The translations under genes were made by a program, and so were the position numbers. The notes under the pieces are model-generated. The model was not told the origin of the DNA and searched no databases. It was given only the letters and a program-made list of their open reading frames with translations. DNA of 5,507 nt from Chromatiales bacterium (GTDB lineage Bacteria > Pseudomonadota > Gammaproteobacteria > Thiohalomonadales > Thiohalomonadaceae), in contig JAOTST010000130.1 of the NCBI GenBank assembly GCA_029864785.1, positions 1-5,507 on the forward strand, in the 5' to 3' direction. Positions 1-5,373 of this stretch are shown here, one piece after another. The first letter of the stretch is position 1. Each line of letters starts with the position of its first letter.

Positions 1-3
1 CAT
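1..3 (-). other. Possible start codon of the next leftward gene (apaH expected)
   Basis: Read on the minus strand, the window ends exactly on an ATG, preceded by AGGA (plus-strand TCCT at 14-17) at a spacing of 10 bases. The ApaG stop lies only 25 bases upstream. In many gammaproteobacteria apaG is followed by apaH, the diadenosine tetraphosphatase, so apaH is the natural guess. No coding sequence beyond the start codon is visible, so the identity rests only on gene order and the ATG could be incidental. Confidence 0.3.
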
Positions 4-28
4 TAACGCGCTATCCTAAAACGGACAC

Positions 29-406
29 TTAGTGAAGTTGGTCTGGTTTTATCAGTGCAAACATCGGGATGGGTGCTTCAAATTGATCCCCTGTGTCAGT
101 GGTCATCTGATAGCTGCCTTCCATGGTTCCCGTGGGGGTATCAAGGAGAGCTCCACTTGAATATTGATAGCTTTCACCCGGTTTTAGGTAGGGGTACTCG
201 CCAACGACCCCTTCACCGATGACCTCTTGCGTCTGATCATTGCCATCGGTAATAAGCCAGTGGCGCGCACGTAGTTGTGCGGCGACACTGCCGCTATTAG
301 TGAGGGTAACGGTGTAACTAAAGGCGTACTGATTATTGGCCGGATTAGATTGATTATCGAGATATTTGCTTTCGGCATTGACGGTAATTTTTTGCTCGTC
401 ACTCAT
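29..406 (-). CDS. apaG: ApaG family protein
   Basis: This is a 125-residue single-domain ApaG protein, full length for the family. ApaG domains have a fibronectin type III-like beta-sandwich fold. The bacterial protein was linked genetically to Co2+ resistance and Mg2+ efflux, but its biochemical role is still poorly defined. Family hallmarks are clear: the strand around LRARHWLITDG (45-55), the glycine-rich GEGVVGEYP stretch (64-72), the PGESYQYSSG segment (76-85), and TPTGTMEGSYQM (90-101). No signal peptide or membrane segment is seen, so it should be cytoplasmic. The ATG lies one base after the stop codon of the upstream ComFB-domain gene, and a weak AAGAG-type ribosome site falls inside the end of that gene. 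Translational coupling is therefore likely. It sits downstream of rsmA as in related bacteria, but two extra genes intervene. Identification is confident. Confidence 0.95.
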   Translation of the reverse strand: MSDEQKITVNAESKYLDNQSNPANNQYAFSYTVTLTNSGSVAAQLRARHWLITDGNDQTQEVIGEGVVGEYPYLKPGESYQYSSGALLDTPTGTMEGSYQMTTDTGDQFEAPIPMFALIKPDQLH

Positions 407-407
407 T

Positions 408-680
408 TTATTTCTCTTTGTTGCTTTTCTCTATCGTCGTGATGGCGTGATCAACGGCATTGATGACATTGTTTCGCATCGTTGTGCGTTCAGCCGTGCT
501 GAGGAAGAAGGCCATATCGACCTCATGGCGGATGTAACGAGCCGGAATTTTGTTCAGTGCCAGGCAGACAATATCTTCAAGAAGTTCTTCATCGGTAATA
601 TTTGCCTTTGGGGCAGCCTCTTCAAGCAGGTAGTTAAATACCAACTGTTCATAGTAGTTACGTATGGCATCAAAATTCAT
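408..680 (-). CDS. Small ComFB-domain protein
   Basis: This 90-residue protein matches the ComFB (late competence development) domain. It opens with FDAIRNYYEQLVFNYLLEE (3-21), followed by the diagnostic core LLEDIVCLALNKIPARYIRHEVDMAFFL (33-60), the family's DI..LALN.LP.RY pattern. The domain fills nearly the whole chain and is helical. The cysteine-rich stretch of the Bacillus ComFB is absent; only Cys39 is present. The role in Bacillus competence is unclear. From memory, related cyanobacterial proteins have been reported as cyclic dinucleotide receptors, but nothing here proves binding. A good AAGGAG ribosome site (plus-strand 690-695) lies nine bases before the ATG. The stop is one base from the apaG start, so the two are probably co-translated. 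The last residues (SNKEK) look disordered. Family assignment is firm; function is open. Confidence 0.85.
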   Translation of the reverse strand: MNFDAIRNYYEQLVFNYLLEEAAPKANITDEELLEDIVCLALNKIPARYIRHEVDMAFFLSTAERTTMRNNVINAVDHAITTIEKSNKEK

Positions 681-689
681 CTGCGAACT

Positions 690-695
690 CTCCTT
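690..695 (-). promoter_or_regulatory. Ribosome binding site of the ComFB-domain gene
   Basis: On the minus strand this reads AAGGAG, nine bases before the ATG at 680. It is the best Shine-Dalgarno match of the leftward cluster. It supports ATG 680 as the start and suggests that this gene is translated independently of the HExxH gene upstream, whereas that gene and apaG appear to rely on coupling. Confidence 0.8.
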
Positions 696-738
696 TGGTC
701 TGTATAAGGGGAGCTTAGGGTTTTATCGTCGATTCATC

Positions 739-758
739 AACTATAAAGACAAATAGTT
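739..758. repeat. Short AT-rich inverted repeat between two leftward genes
   Basis: AACTAT at 739-744 and ATAGTT at 753-758 form a perfect six-base inverted repeat around an eight-base loop. It lies in the 84-base gap between the HExxH gene and the ComFB gene. The stem has one G-C pair and no T run follows on the minus strand, so it is unlikely to be an intrinsic terminator. It could be a protein site, or chance. No convincing promoter was found in this gap. Confidence 0.25.
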
Positions 759-764
759 TAAGTG

Positions 765-1262
765 CTAAAGGTTGCGTAATTTCCAAGTTGGGGCACCGAA
801 ATTATTGATTAATTGGTGGTCGATAAGCCACTGGTGTGTATCTTCTGAATCTTGTTCAAACCACGCCTTGGCAGATCCTAGGCGAAATGTGTAACCCCAG
901 CAATCCATGTCCTGCATCATGCGCTCTGAACTGAGTGTAGGAAGATAGTCTGCGAGGGTGATTTCGAGGTAGTTGACCCCATTCTCCTCGTCATAATCCC
1001 CGCCGGCATTGGTGTGTAGCTGGGCTCGACGAGTGGAGTCCATGCAGATCAGGTGGCAAGATTCATGGAGTGCCGAGTGCACAGGGGTATCACGACGGAT
1101 ATAGAGTGTTGTTGCGATAATCCCCGCTTCAGGTTCGCCAAACCAGCTACCGGGGATTGGCGCATTATCCTCCACCAAGGTAATAGAGATGCCAAATCGT
1201 TGTAGTAGTTCTCTTAGGTGGCCGAGATCGATGTCACGACAGAGTAGAACACTACAGCTCAT
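765..1262 (-). CDS. Hypothetical protein with an HExxH zinc-metallopeptidase-like motif
   Basis: I do not recognise this 165-residue protein as a named family. Its visible centre is ALHESCHLICMD (65-74), which contains HExxH with His66, Glu67 and His70, the zinc ligands and general base of zincin peptidases. About 22-34 residues later the acidic segment DYDEENGVNYLEITLADYLP (89-108) offers Glu92, Glu93 or Glu100 as a third ligand. The motif-plus-EE..N...LADYLP layout faintly resembles ImmA/IrrE peptidases, but that is inference. The C-terminal part MDCWGYTFRLGSAKAWF (119-135) is rich in aromatics and looks conserved. No signal peptide or membrane helix is seen, so it is probably cytoplasmic. 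The ATG lies inside the last codons of rsmA (11-base overlap) with no clear ribosome site, which points to translational coupling. Coding status is well supported; peptidase activity is a hypothesis. Confidence 0.8.
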   Translation of the reverse strand: MSCSVLLCRDIDLGHLRELLQRFGISITLVEDNAPIPGSWFGEPEAGIIATTLYIRRDTPVHSALHESCHLICMDSTRRAQLHTNAGGDYDEENGVNYLEITLADYLPTLSSERMMQDMDCWGYTFRLGSAKAWFEQDSEDTHQWLIDHQLINNFGAPTWKLRNL

Positions 1263-2058
1263 GGTTTATAGTGGTACGGGTGATCTGATTGCTGATTAGG
1301 GCATATTGTTCGATAGTGATCTGTTCAGGTCGTTCTGTGGGATTAACGCCAAGTTCGATCAATTGCTCTGCGCTGATGAGCTTTTTGAGTGTGTTGCGCA
1401 GGGTTTTACGTCGTTGTGAGAAGGCTTGCCGGACAATATCCTCAAACTGTTTGAGATCCGTAACTTCTACTGGTGGGTGGAGGTGAGGTGTTAGCCGAAT
1501 AATGGCTGAGTGAACCTTGGGAGGGGGATTAAATGCCTCGGGTGGCACATGGAAAAGGTTCTCAGTCTTACAGTAGTATTGCGCCATGATGGAGAGACGA
1601 CCATAGCTTTTACTTCCAGGCGGTGCAGCAATACGCTGAACAACCTCCTGTTGCAGCATAAAGTACATGTCCTTTATACAGGCTCTCTGTTCAAAGAGTC
1701 GAAAAAGAATAGGCGTTGAGATGTTATAGGGTAGGTTGCCGATAATACGCAACTTTTCTCCCTCTTTGCGAAGTGAGCAGAAATCGAATTTGAGGGCGTC
1801 GCTATTGTGAAGGGTGAGTTTTGAGCCAAATCGTCTCTCCAATGGTTCAATAAGATCGCGATCGAGTTCGACGGCATCAATCTGTCCGGAACCCTCAATC
1901 AAATATTGAGTGAGCGCCCCAAGTCCAGGGCCTATTTCAACAATCTGATCGGTCGGTTTTGGCCGAATGGCATGGTCAATTCTTTGTAAAATACTATGGT
2001 CGTGTAGGAAATTTTGACCAAACCTTTTTCTTGGTCTGTGAGTCTGTGGTTTAGTCAT
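1252..2058 (-). CDS. rsmA: 16S rRNA dimethyladenosine transferase RsmA (KsgA)
   Basis: RsmA transfers four methyl groups from S-adenosylmethionine to two adjacent adenosines (A1518 and A1519 in E. coli numbering) near the 3' end of 16S rRNA, late in 30S subunit maturation. At 268 residues it is full length. Visible motifs in order: the N-terminal RKRFGQNFLHD (10-20), the SAM-binding loop EIGPGLGALT (41-50), the acidic VELDRDL (63-69), catalytic motif IV NLPYNIST (108-115), SYGRLS (151-156), and the C-terminal AFSQRRKTLRNTLKK (212-226). An in-frame TGA 15 bases upstream (2071-2073) fixes ATG 2058 as the start. Its only Shine-Dalgarno-like sequence (AAAGG, 2060-2064) sits a single base from the ATG, which is too close for normal use. 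It is the first gene of the leftward cluster; surA and pdxA, its upstream neighbours in E. coli, are absent. Confidence 0.98.
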   Translation of the reverse strand: MTKPQTHRPRKRFGQNFLHDHSILQRIDHAIRPKPTDQIVEIGPGLGALTQYLIEGSGQIDAVELDRDLIEPLERRFGSKLTLHNSDALKFDFCSLRKEGEKLRIIGNLPYNISTPILFRLFEQRACIKDMYFMLQQEVVQRIAAPPGSKSYGRLSIMAQYYCKTENLFHVPPEAFNPPPKVHSAIIRLTPHLHPPVEVTDLKQFEDIVRQAFSQRRKTLRNTLKKLISAEQLIELGVNPTERPEQITIEQYALISNQITRTTINHEL

Positions 2059-2142
2059 ACCTTTATTATTTCAGTCAGGTCAGTTATCAATTGCAAGGGG
2101 ATATACCGATGTTACTTAAATTTCTATATTCCTAATGATAGC

Positions 2143-2171
2143 ATTTTGTGGGACGCAGATTGATCTGACAA
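2143..2171 (-). promoter_or_regulatory. rsmA: Candidate sigma-70 promoter for the rsmA cluster
   Basis: On the minus strand TTGTCA (2171-2166) and CAAAAT (2148-2143) are separated by 17 bases, matching the -35 and -10 consensus at five and four of six positions. Transcription would start about 78 bases before the rsmA ATG. The element lies in the only intergenic space ahead of the leftward genes, which makes a promoter there likely. The exact boxes are a pattern match by eye only. Confidence 0.3.
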
Positions 2172-2205
2172 ATTACCTTAAGTTGAACTTTATTTGTTGT
2201 AGAAT
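2165..2205 (+). promoter_or_regulatory. Candidate promoter region of the efflux operon
   Basis: Two overlapping arrangements are possible. CTGACA (2165-2170, five of six to the -35 consensus) can pair with TTTATT (2189-2194) at 18-base spacing. Alternatively TAGAAT (2200-2205, five of six to the -10 consensus) lies close to the gene with only a weak -35 (TTAAGT, 2178-2183). The second would give a leader of about 20 bases and place transcription start inside the palindrome at 2204-2219. The first -35 box shares bases with the candidate rsmA -35 box on the other strand. Some promoter must lie here because the operon is divergent from rsmA; which boxes are used is uncertain. Confidence 0.35.
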
Positions 2206-2219
2206 CAGATTAATTAGAT
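2204..2219. repeat. Imperfect palindrome, possible operator
   Basis: The 16-base sequence has the symmetric pattern ATCnnATTAATnnGAT, with 12 of 16 positions obeying dyad symmetry. It sits immediately downstream of the candidate -10 TAGAAT and ends one base before the ribosome site of the adaptor gene, a position where a bound repressor would block transcription. No regulator gene is in the window. AT-rich DNA gives such palindromes by chance quite often, so this is only a candidate. Confidence 0.25.
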
Positions 2220-2220
2220 A

Positions 2221-2225
2221 AAGGA
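2221..2225 (+). promoter_or_regulatory. Ribosome binding site deciding a GTG start
   Basis: AAGGA lies eight bases before the GTG at 2234. An in-frame TAA at 2219-2221 excludes any longer reading frame. The GTG is thus the first possible start and is the one that yields a complete lipoprotein signal peptide. Confidence 0.8.
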
Positions 2226-2233
2226 CTGCAACC

Positions 2234-3172
2234 GTGCGTTATTTTATATATCTACTTTTTGTATTGATTGTGGCTTGTGATGGGAAACCACAAAACGTTG
2301 CGCTGGGTACGTTAGAGCGAGATCGTATCGCTCATACGGCAACCGCCAATGAAGTTGTGGTAGCTCTGCCTGTGCCGCAAGGTAGTCAGGTGAAAAAAGG
2401 GGCAATTTTAGTTCGATTAGATGATGCACTACAAAAAGCACAGGTCAGTAAAGCAGAGGCTGAAGTTGCTCAGGCTAAAGCGAATCTTGAAAAACTACGG
2501 AATGGTGCTCGGGTAGAGGAGGTCTCCGCTGCAAGCGCAAAGGTGGCTGGAGCGAAAGCGGCATTGGTTGAAAGCGACGCGAACTATGCGCGCTCGATCA
2601 ATCTGACAAAGAAAAAGGTTATTAGTGCGTCTGTTTTGGATAAGGCTCTGGCCTCACGAGAGGCCAGCCTTGCTAATTTAAAGAGTGCGCAGGAACAGTT
2701 GCTCACCTTAACTAATGGTACGCGAGAGGAAGATTTACGCATCGCAGAGGCACGTTTAGCTGCAGTTACAGCGATTTTAGCCAGTGAAAATAAACGGTTG
2801 TCGAATTTAACGATCGTGGCGACTCGGGATGGTATTCTCGATAATTTACCCTGGAATTTGGGAGAACGCGTCACTATCGGCAGTCCCTTGGCCATTGTGC
2901 TCGCGGGTAAATCACCGTTTGTCCGTATTTATGTGCCAGAACCATATCGGGTAAAGATAAAAATTGGCGATCAATTGGCTGTACACATCGATGGACTTGA
3001 TAAAGCCGTTACGGGAACGCTGCGTTGGATAGCAACAGAACCTGCTTTTACACCCTATTATGCGCTGAATCAGAAGGAACGTTCACGACTGATGTATTTG
3101 GCAGAGGTGCAATTACCGGATAGTGAAGCCTACTTACCTAATGGGGTTCCTGCGCAAGTTGAGCTGCCATGA
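2234..3172 (+). CDS. HlyD-family periplasmic adaptor lipoprotein of an ABC efflux pump (YbhG-like)
   Basis: This 312-residue protein is the membrane fusion component that should link the inner-membrane ABC transporter to an outer-membrane channel. Residues 1-15 form a lipoprotein signal peptide with lipobox IVAC, so Cys15 is the likely acylation site. Asp16 follows directly, the +2 residue that in E. coli keeps lipoproteins in the inner membrane. A first half lipoyl segment (about 37-64, with PVPQGSQVKKGAILVRLDD) leads to a long alanine-, lysine- and glutamate-rich coiled-coil hairpin (about 65-190). The second lipoyl half (about 190-224) and a beta-barrel region (about 228-312) complete the fold. 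LRNGARVEEV (88-97) and LTNGTREEDL (159-168) are twin motifs typical of YbhG-like adaptors, as is EPAFTPYYALNQKERSRLMYLAEVQL (269-294). The GTG start is forced by an upstream stop. The stop overlaps the next ATG by four bases. Substrate unknown. Confidence 0.92.
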   Translation: MRYFIYLLFVLIVACDGKPQNVALGTLERDRIAHTATANEVVVALPVPQGSQVKKGAILVRLDDALQKAQVSKAEAEVAQAKANLEKLRNGARVEEVSAASAKVAGAKAALVESDANYARSINLTKKKVISASVLDKALASREASLANLKSAQEQLLTLTNGTREEDLRIAEARLAAVTAILASENKRLSNLTIVATRDGILDNLPWNLGERVTIGSPLAIVLAGKSPFVRIYVPEPYRVKIKIGDQLAVHIDGLDKAVTGTLRWIATEPAFTPYYALNQKERSRLMYLAEVQLPDSEAYLPNGVPAQVELP

Positions 3173-4095
3173 GCCAATATGTTATTCAGGCCTCAAAACT
3201 GAGTCGGGATTTTGGTGATTTAAAAGCAATACAAGATCTTGATCTTGAAGTAGAAAAAGGTCGCATCTATGGGTTTTTAGGCCCAAATGGTTGTGGTAAA
3301 ACCACCGCAATTCGAATGTTAACGGGGCTATTAAAACCAAGCTCTGGAGAGGTTCATGTCTTGGGGCTTGAGCTACCAAAAGATGCCGAAAAATTGCGTT
3401 TACATATCGGCTATATGACTCAGAAATTCTCCCTCTATGATGATCTGACTGTAAAAGAGAACCTGCAGTTTATAGCCAAAATATATGGACTGTCGGGTCA
3501 AAATCAGAAGAGACGCATTGATGAGTTACTTCATATCTATCGGTTAGAGCAGAGTAAAAACCAGCTCGCAGGCAGTATGAGTGGTGGGCAAAGGCAACGA
3601 CTTGGGTTGTCGGCAGCGGTATTGCATAAACCAGAGCTACTTTTCCTAGATGAGCCGACATCCGCAGTAGATCCTGAAAGTCGCCGCGAATTTTGGGAAC
3701 AGTTATTTGACTTAAGTGATCAGGGAACCAGTATCCTAGTTTCAACACACTATATGGATGAGGCTGAACGTTGTCATAAACTGGCTATATTAGAGAGTGG
3801 GGTTAAACGCGCAGATGGCTCCCCCGAGGAGTTAATGCAGCAGATGGGGGCTCATGTCGTTGAGATCGCATCATCGAACATTCGTCAATTAAAACAGAAC
3901 CTAATGCAACTGCCGGATGTGATCTCGGCTGCCCAACTTGGCGCGCGTCTGCGAATTTTAGTCAAAGATAGTGTTGCTGATCCGCTGGCTCTTTTAACCC
4001 AGCAAGGGGGTATCGATTCTACAGCTAACTTGTCCATCGTTAGGCCAAGTCTAGAGGATGTTTTTGTCACTTGTACGGGTGAGGAGAGGGTATGA
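3169..4095 (+). CDS. ABC transporter ATP-binding protein, single NBD
   Basis: This 308-residue ATPase should power the exporter formed with its neighbours, working as a homodimer at the cytoplasmic face of the inner membrane. All motifs are intact: Walker A GPNGCGKTT (38-46), Q-loop Gln85 in GYMTQKFSLYDDLTV (81-95), signature MSGGQRQR (137-144, Met replacing the usual Leu), Walker B LLFLDEP (157-163), D-loop SAVD (165-168) and switch His194 in STHYMDEAE (192-200). The region from about 225 is a C-terminal extension ending in RPSLEDVFVTCTG, as in ABC-2 drug-exporter ATPases. The E. coli homologue YbhF fuses two NBDs in about 580 residues; here there is one. The start overlaps the adaptor stop (ATGA) with no strong ribosome site, so coupling is likely. 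Catalytic competence is clear; substrate is not. Confidence 0.95.
   Translation: MSQYVIQASKLSRDFGDLKAIQDLDLEVEKGRIYGFLGPNGCGKTTAIRMLTGLLKPSSGEVHVLGLELPKDAEKLRLHIGYMTQKFSLYDDLTVKENLQFIAKIYGLSGQNQKRRIDELLHIYRLEQSKNQLAGSMSGGQRQRLGLSAAVLHKPELLFLDEPTSAVDPESRREFWEQLFDLSDQGTSILVSTHYMDEAERCHKLAILESGVKRADGSPEELMQQMGAHVVEIASSNIRQLKQNLMQLPDVISAAQLGARLRILVKDSVADPLALLTQQGGIDSTANLSIVRPSLEDVFVTCTGEERV
4081..4086 (+). promoter_or_regulatory. Ribosome binding site of the permease gene
   Basis: GAGGAG lies inside the last codons of the ATPase gene, five bases before the permease ATG at 4092, within a purine-rich stretch that continues as AGGG. It is the strongest ribosome site of the operon and supports this start despite the four-base overlap with the upstream gene. 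Confidence 0.7.
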
Positions 4096-5237
4096 ATTCG
4101 CTATTTAGAATCTATGCCATATTTAGCAAAGAGCTTACTCAGCTTCGGCGTGACAAGATGACCTTTGGCATGGTGATCATGATCCCGTTAATACAGCTGC
4201 TGATGTTTGGTTATGCGATTAATACCAATGTGCGGCATATTCCTGTTGGTGTAGTGGATTATAGTCAAACCGGTTTAAGTCGAGTTTTGATACAAACAAT
4301 CAGCGCAACTCAGGTTGTCAAATTTACCCATCATTATGTTAATGCTCAACAGGCGGAAGCGGCTATTGCACGTGCTGAGGTGCGAGCTGTTCTAGTGATA
4401 CCAAAAGATGTTAGTCAGCGACTAGTGCGTCATCGAACTGTAGGCTTAGCTTCGCCCCCTTCGAGCGATGAAGAGACCAGCCGGCCTGTGGCACAGTGGA
4501 TAGTTGATGGTTCCGATACGATGATTGCTGCGGGAATAAAGAGCCTGAGAAATATGCCGCTGGCGGAGCTACTCAGTAAACCTGCAAATCGTAATATCCC
4601 AACCTTTGAAATAGCTCTATTGTATAACCCCGAACAGCGAAGTGCGGTCAATATTGTTCCTGGTCTTGTTGCCGTTATCTTAACCATGACGATGATTATG
4701 TTTACATCAGGTGCCATTGTGCGGGAACGTGAACGGGGAAATCTGGAGATGTTGATCACGACGCCTGTACGTCCAATTGAACTGATGTTGGGAAAAATTA
4801 TTCCCTACATATTTGTTGGCGTAGTGCAGGTCGTAATTATTCTGGGTCTGGGAAATATTGTATTTAATGTTCCTGTTAATGGTGGTCTATGGCAGTTATC
4901 TGGTGCCATCCTTTTATTTATTACCGCGAGCCTTACATTGGGGTTGGTTCTTTCAACCATTGCTAAAAATCAGCTGCAATCAACCCAAATGACCATATTT
5001 GTATTGCTGCCATCAATATTGCTATCGGGTTTTGTCTTTCCCTATGAAGGGATGCCTGAGGTAGCGCAATATATAGCAGAAGCGTTGCCTGCAACTCATT
5101 TTGTGCGTCTGATACGTGGCGTGGTATTACGTGATGTGGAAATTATCGATATGACTTTTGATGTCTATTGGCTTGCACTGTTTACATTAGCCGGCTTGAT
5201 GGTCGCTTCTCTACGATTTAAGAAAAATTTGGACTAA
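4092..5237 (+). CDS. ABC-2 type permease of the efflux pump (YhhJ/YbhS-like)
   Basis: This 381-residue inner-membrane protein should form the translocation path, as a dimer, for the ATPase encoded just upstream. It has the ABC-2 layout: a cytoplasmic N-terminus with KELTQLRRDK (13-22), membrane segment 1 (about 25-43), a large periplasmic domain (about 45-187), then five further segments at about 188-210, 236-258, 268-290, 300-318 and 357-375. The cytoplasmic loop RERERGNLEMLITTPVRPIELMLGK (211-235) is a family hallmark that contacts the ATPase, and LPATHFVRLIRGVVLR (332-347) is the conserved C-terminal motif. A polar stretch VRHRTVGLASPPSSDEETSR (112-131) precedes the conserved WIVDGSD (136-142) and looks like an extra linker in the periplasmic domain. 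The ATG overlaps the ATPase stop by four bases. E. coli ybhGFSR encodes two permeases; here only one follows, and the operon ends after it. Confidence 0.94.
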   Translation: MNSLFRIYAIFSKELTQLRRDKMTFGMVIMIPLIQLLMFGYAINTNVRHIPVGVVDYSQTGLSRVLIQTISATQVVKFTHHYVNAQQAEAAIARAEVRAVLVIPKDVSQRLVRHRTVGLASPPSSDEETSRPVAQWIVDGSDTMIAAGIKSLRNMPLAELLSKPANRNIPTFEIALLYNPEQRSAVNIVPGLVAVILTMTMIMFTSGAIVRERERGNLEMLITTPVRPIELMLGKIIPYIFVGVVQVVIILGLGNIVFNVPVNGGLWQLSGAILLFITASLTLGLVLSTIAKNQLQSTQMTIFVLLPSILLSGFVFPYEGMPEVAQYIAEALPATHFVRLIRGVVLRDVEIIDMTFDVYWLALFTLAGLMVASLRFKKNLD

Positions 5238-5299
5238 TCGTTCCGTTACTGAATATGGTCAGAACATAGGGATAATTTTTTTAAAAATCATCTTCTTGG

Positions 5300-5337
5300 A
5301 TGGCGCTTTATGATAGAAGTCAGAGCCGCTATTTTTT
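5300..5337 (+). terminator. Possible intrinsic terminator of the efflux operon
   Basis: ATGGCG (5300-5305) can pair with CGCTAT (5327-5332), six pairs including one G-T, with a few weak pairs further in and a long loop. A run of six T (5332-5337) follows directly. It lies 62 bases after the permease stop and before the convergent gene, the expected place. The stem is short and the loop large, so strength is doubtful. The rest of 5238-5373 is AT-rich and shows nothing else that I can support. Confidence 0.35.
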
Positions 5338-5373
5338 GTTCTAATCGAGGTGATTAAAGGTCAATAATAGTCT

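Noticed and set aside
366..707. A 113-codon plus-strand open frame opposite the ComFB gene and the apaG start
   Set aside because: It lies antisense to two well-supported genes, and its translation matches no family I recognise. The minus-strand frames carry clear domain motifs.
2068..2096. A minus-strand TTGCAA and TGAAAT pair with 17-base spacing close to rsmA
   Set aside because: Transcription would start within about three bases of the rsmA ATG, leaving no leader. The -10 match is also only four of six.
2495..2737. Twin LRNGAR.EE and LTNGTREED motifs in the adaptor as a possible recent tandem duplication
   Set aside because: The twin motif recurs in YbhG-like adaptors as part of the coiled-coil hairpin. 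The DNA of the two copies is not similar enough for a recent duplication.
2584..2895. A 103-codon minus-strand open frame inside the adaptor gene
   Set aside because: It is antisense to the coiled-coil region of a clear HlyD-family protein. Its Ser-, Arg- and Ala-rich translation is what reverse reading of such repeats gives.
4430..4759. A 109-codon minus-strand open frame inside the permease gene
   Set aside because: It is antisense to a convincing ABC-2 permease, with no ribosome site noted and no recognisable motif.
5275..5288. ATTTTT and AAAAAT inverted repeat after the permease gene
   Set aside because: The stem has no G-C pair and only a two-base loop, so it cannot be supported as a terminator. 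It is best explained as an AT-rich run.
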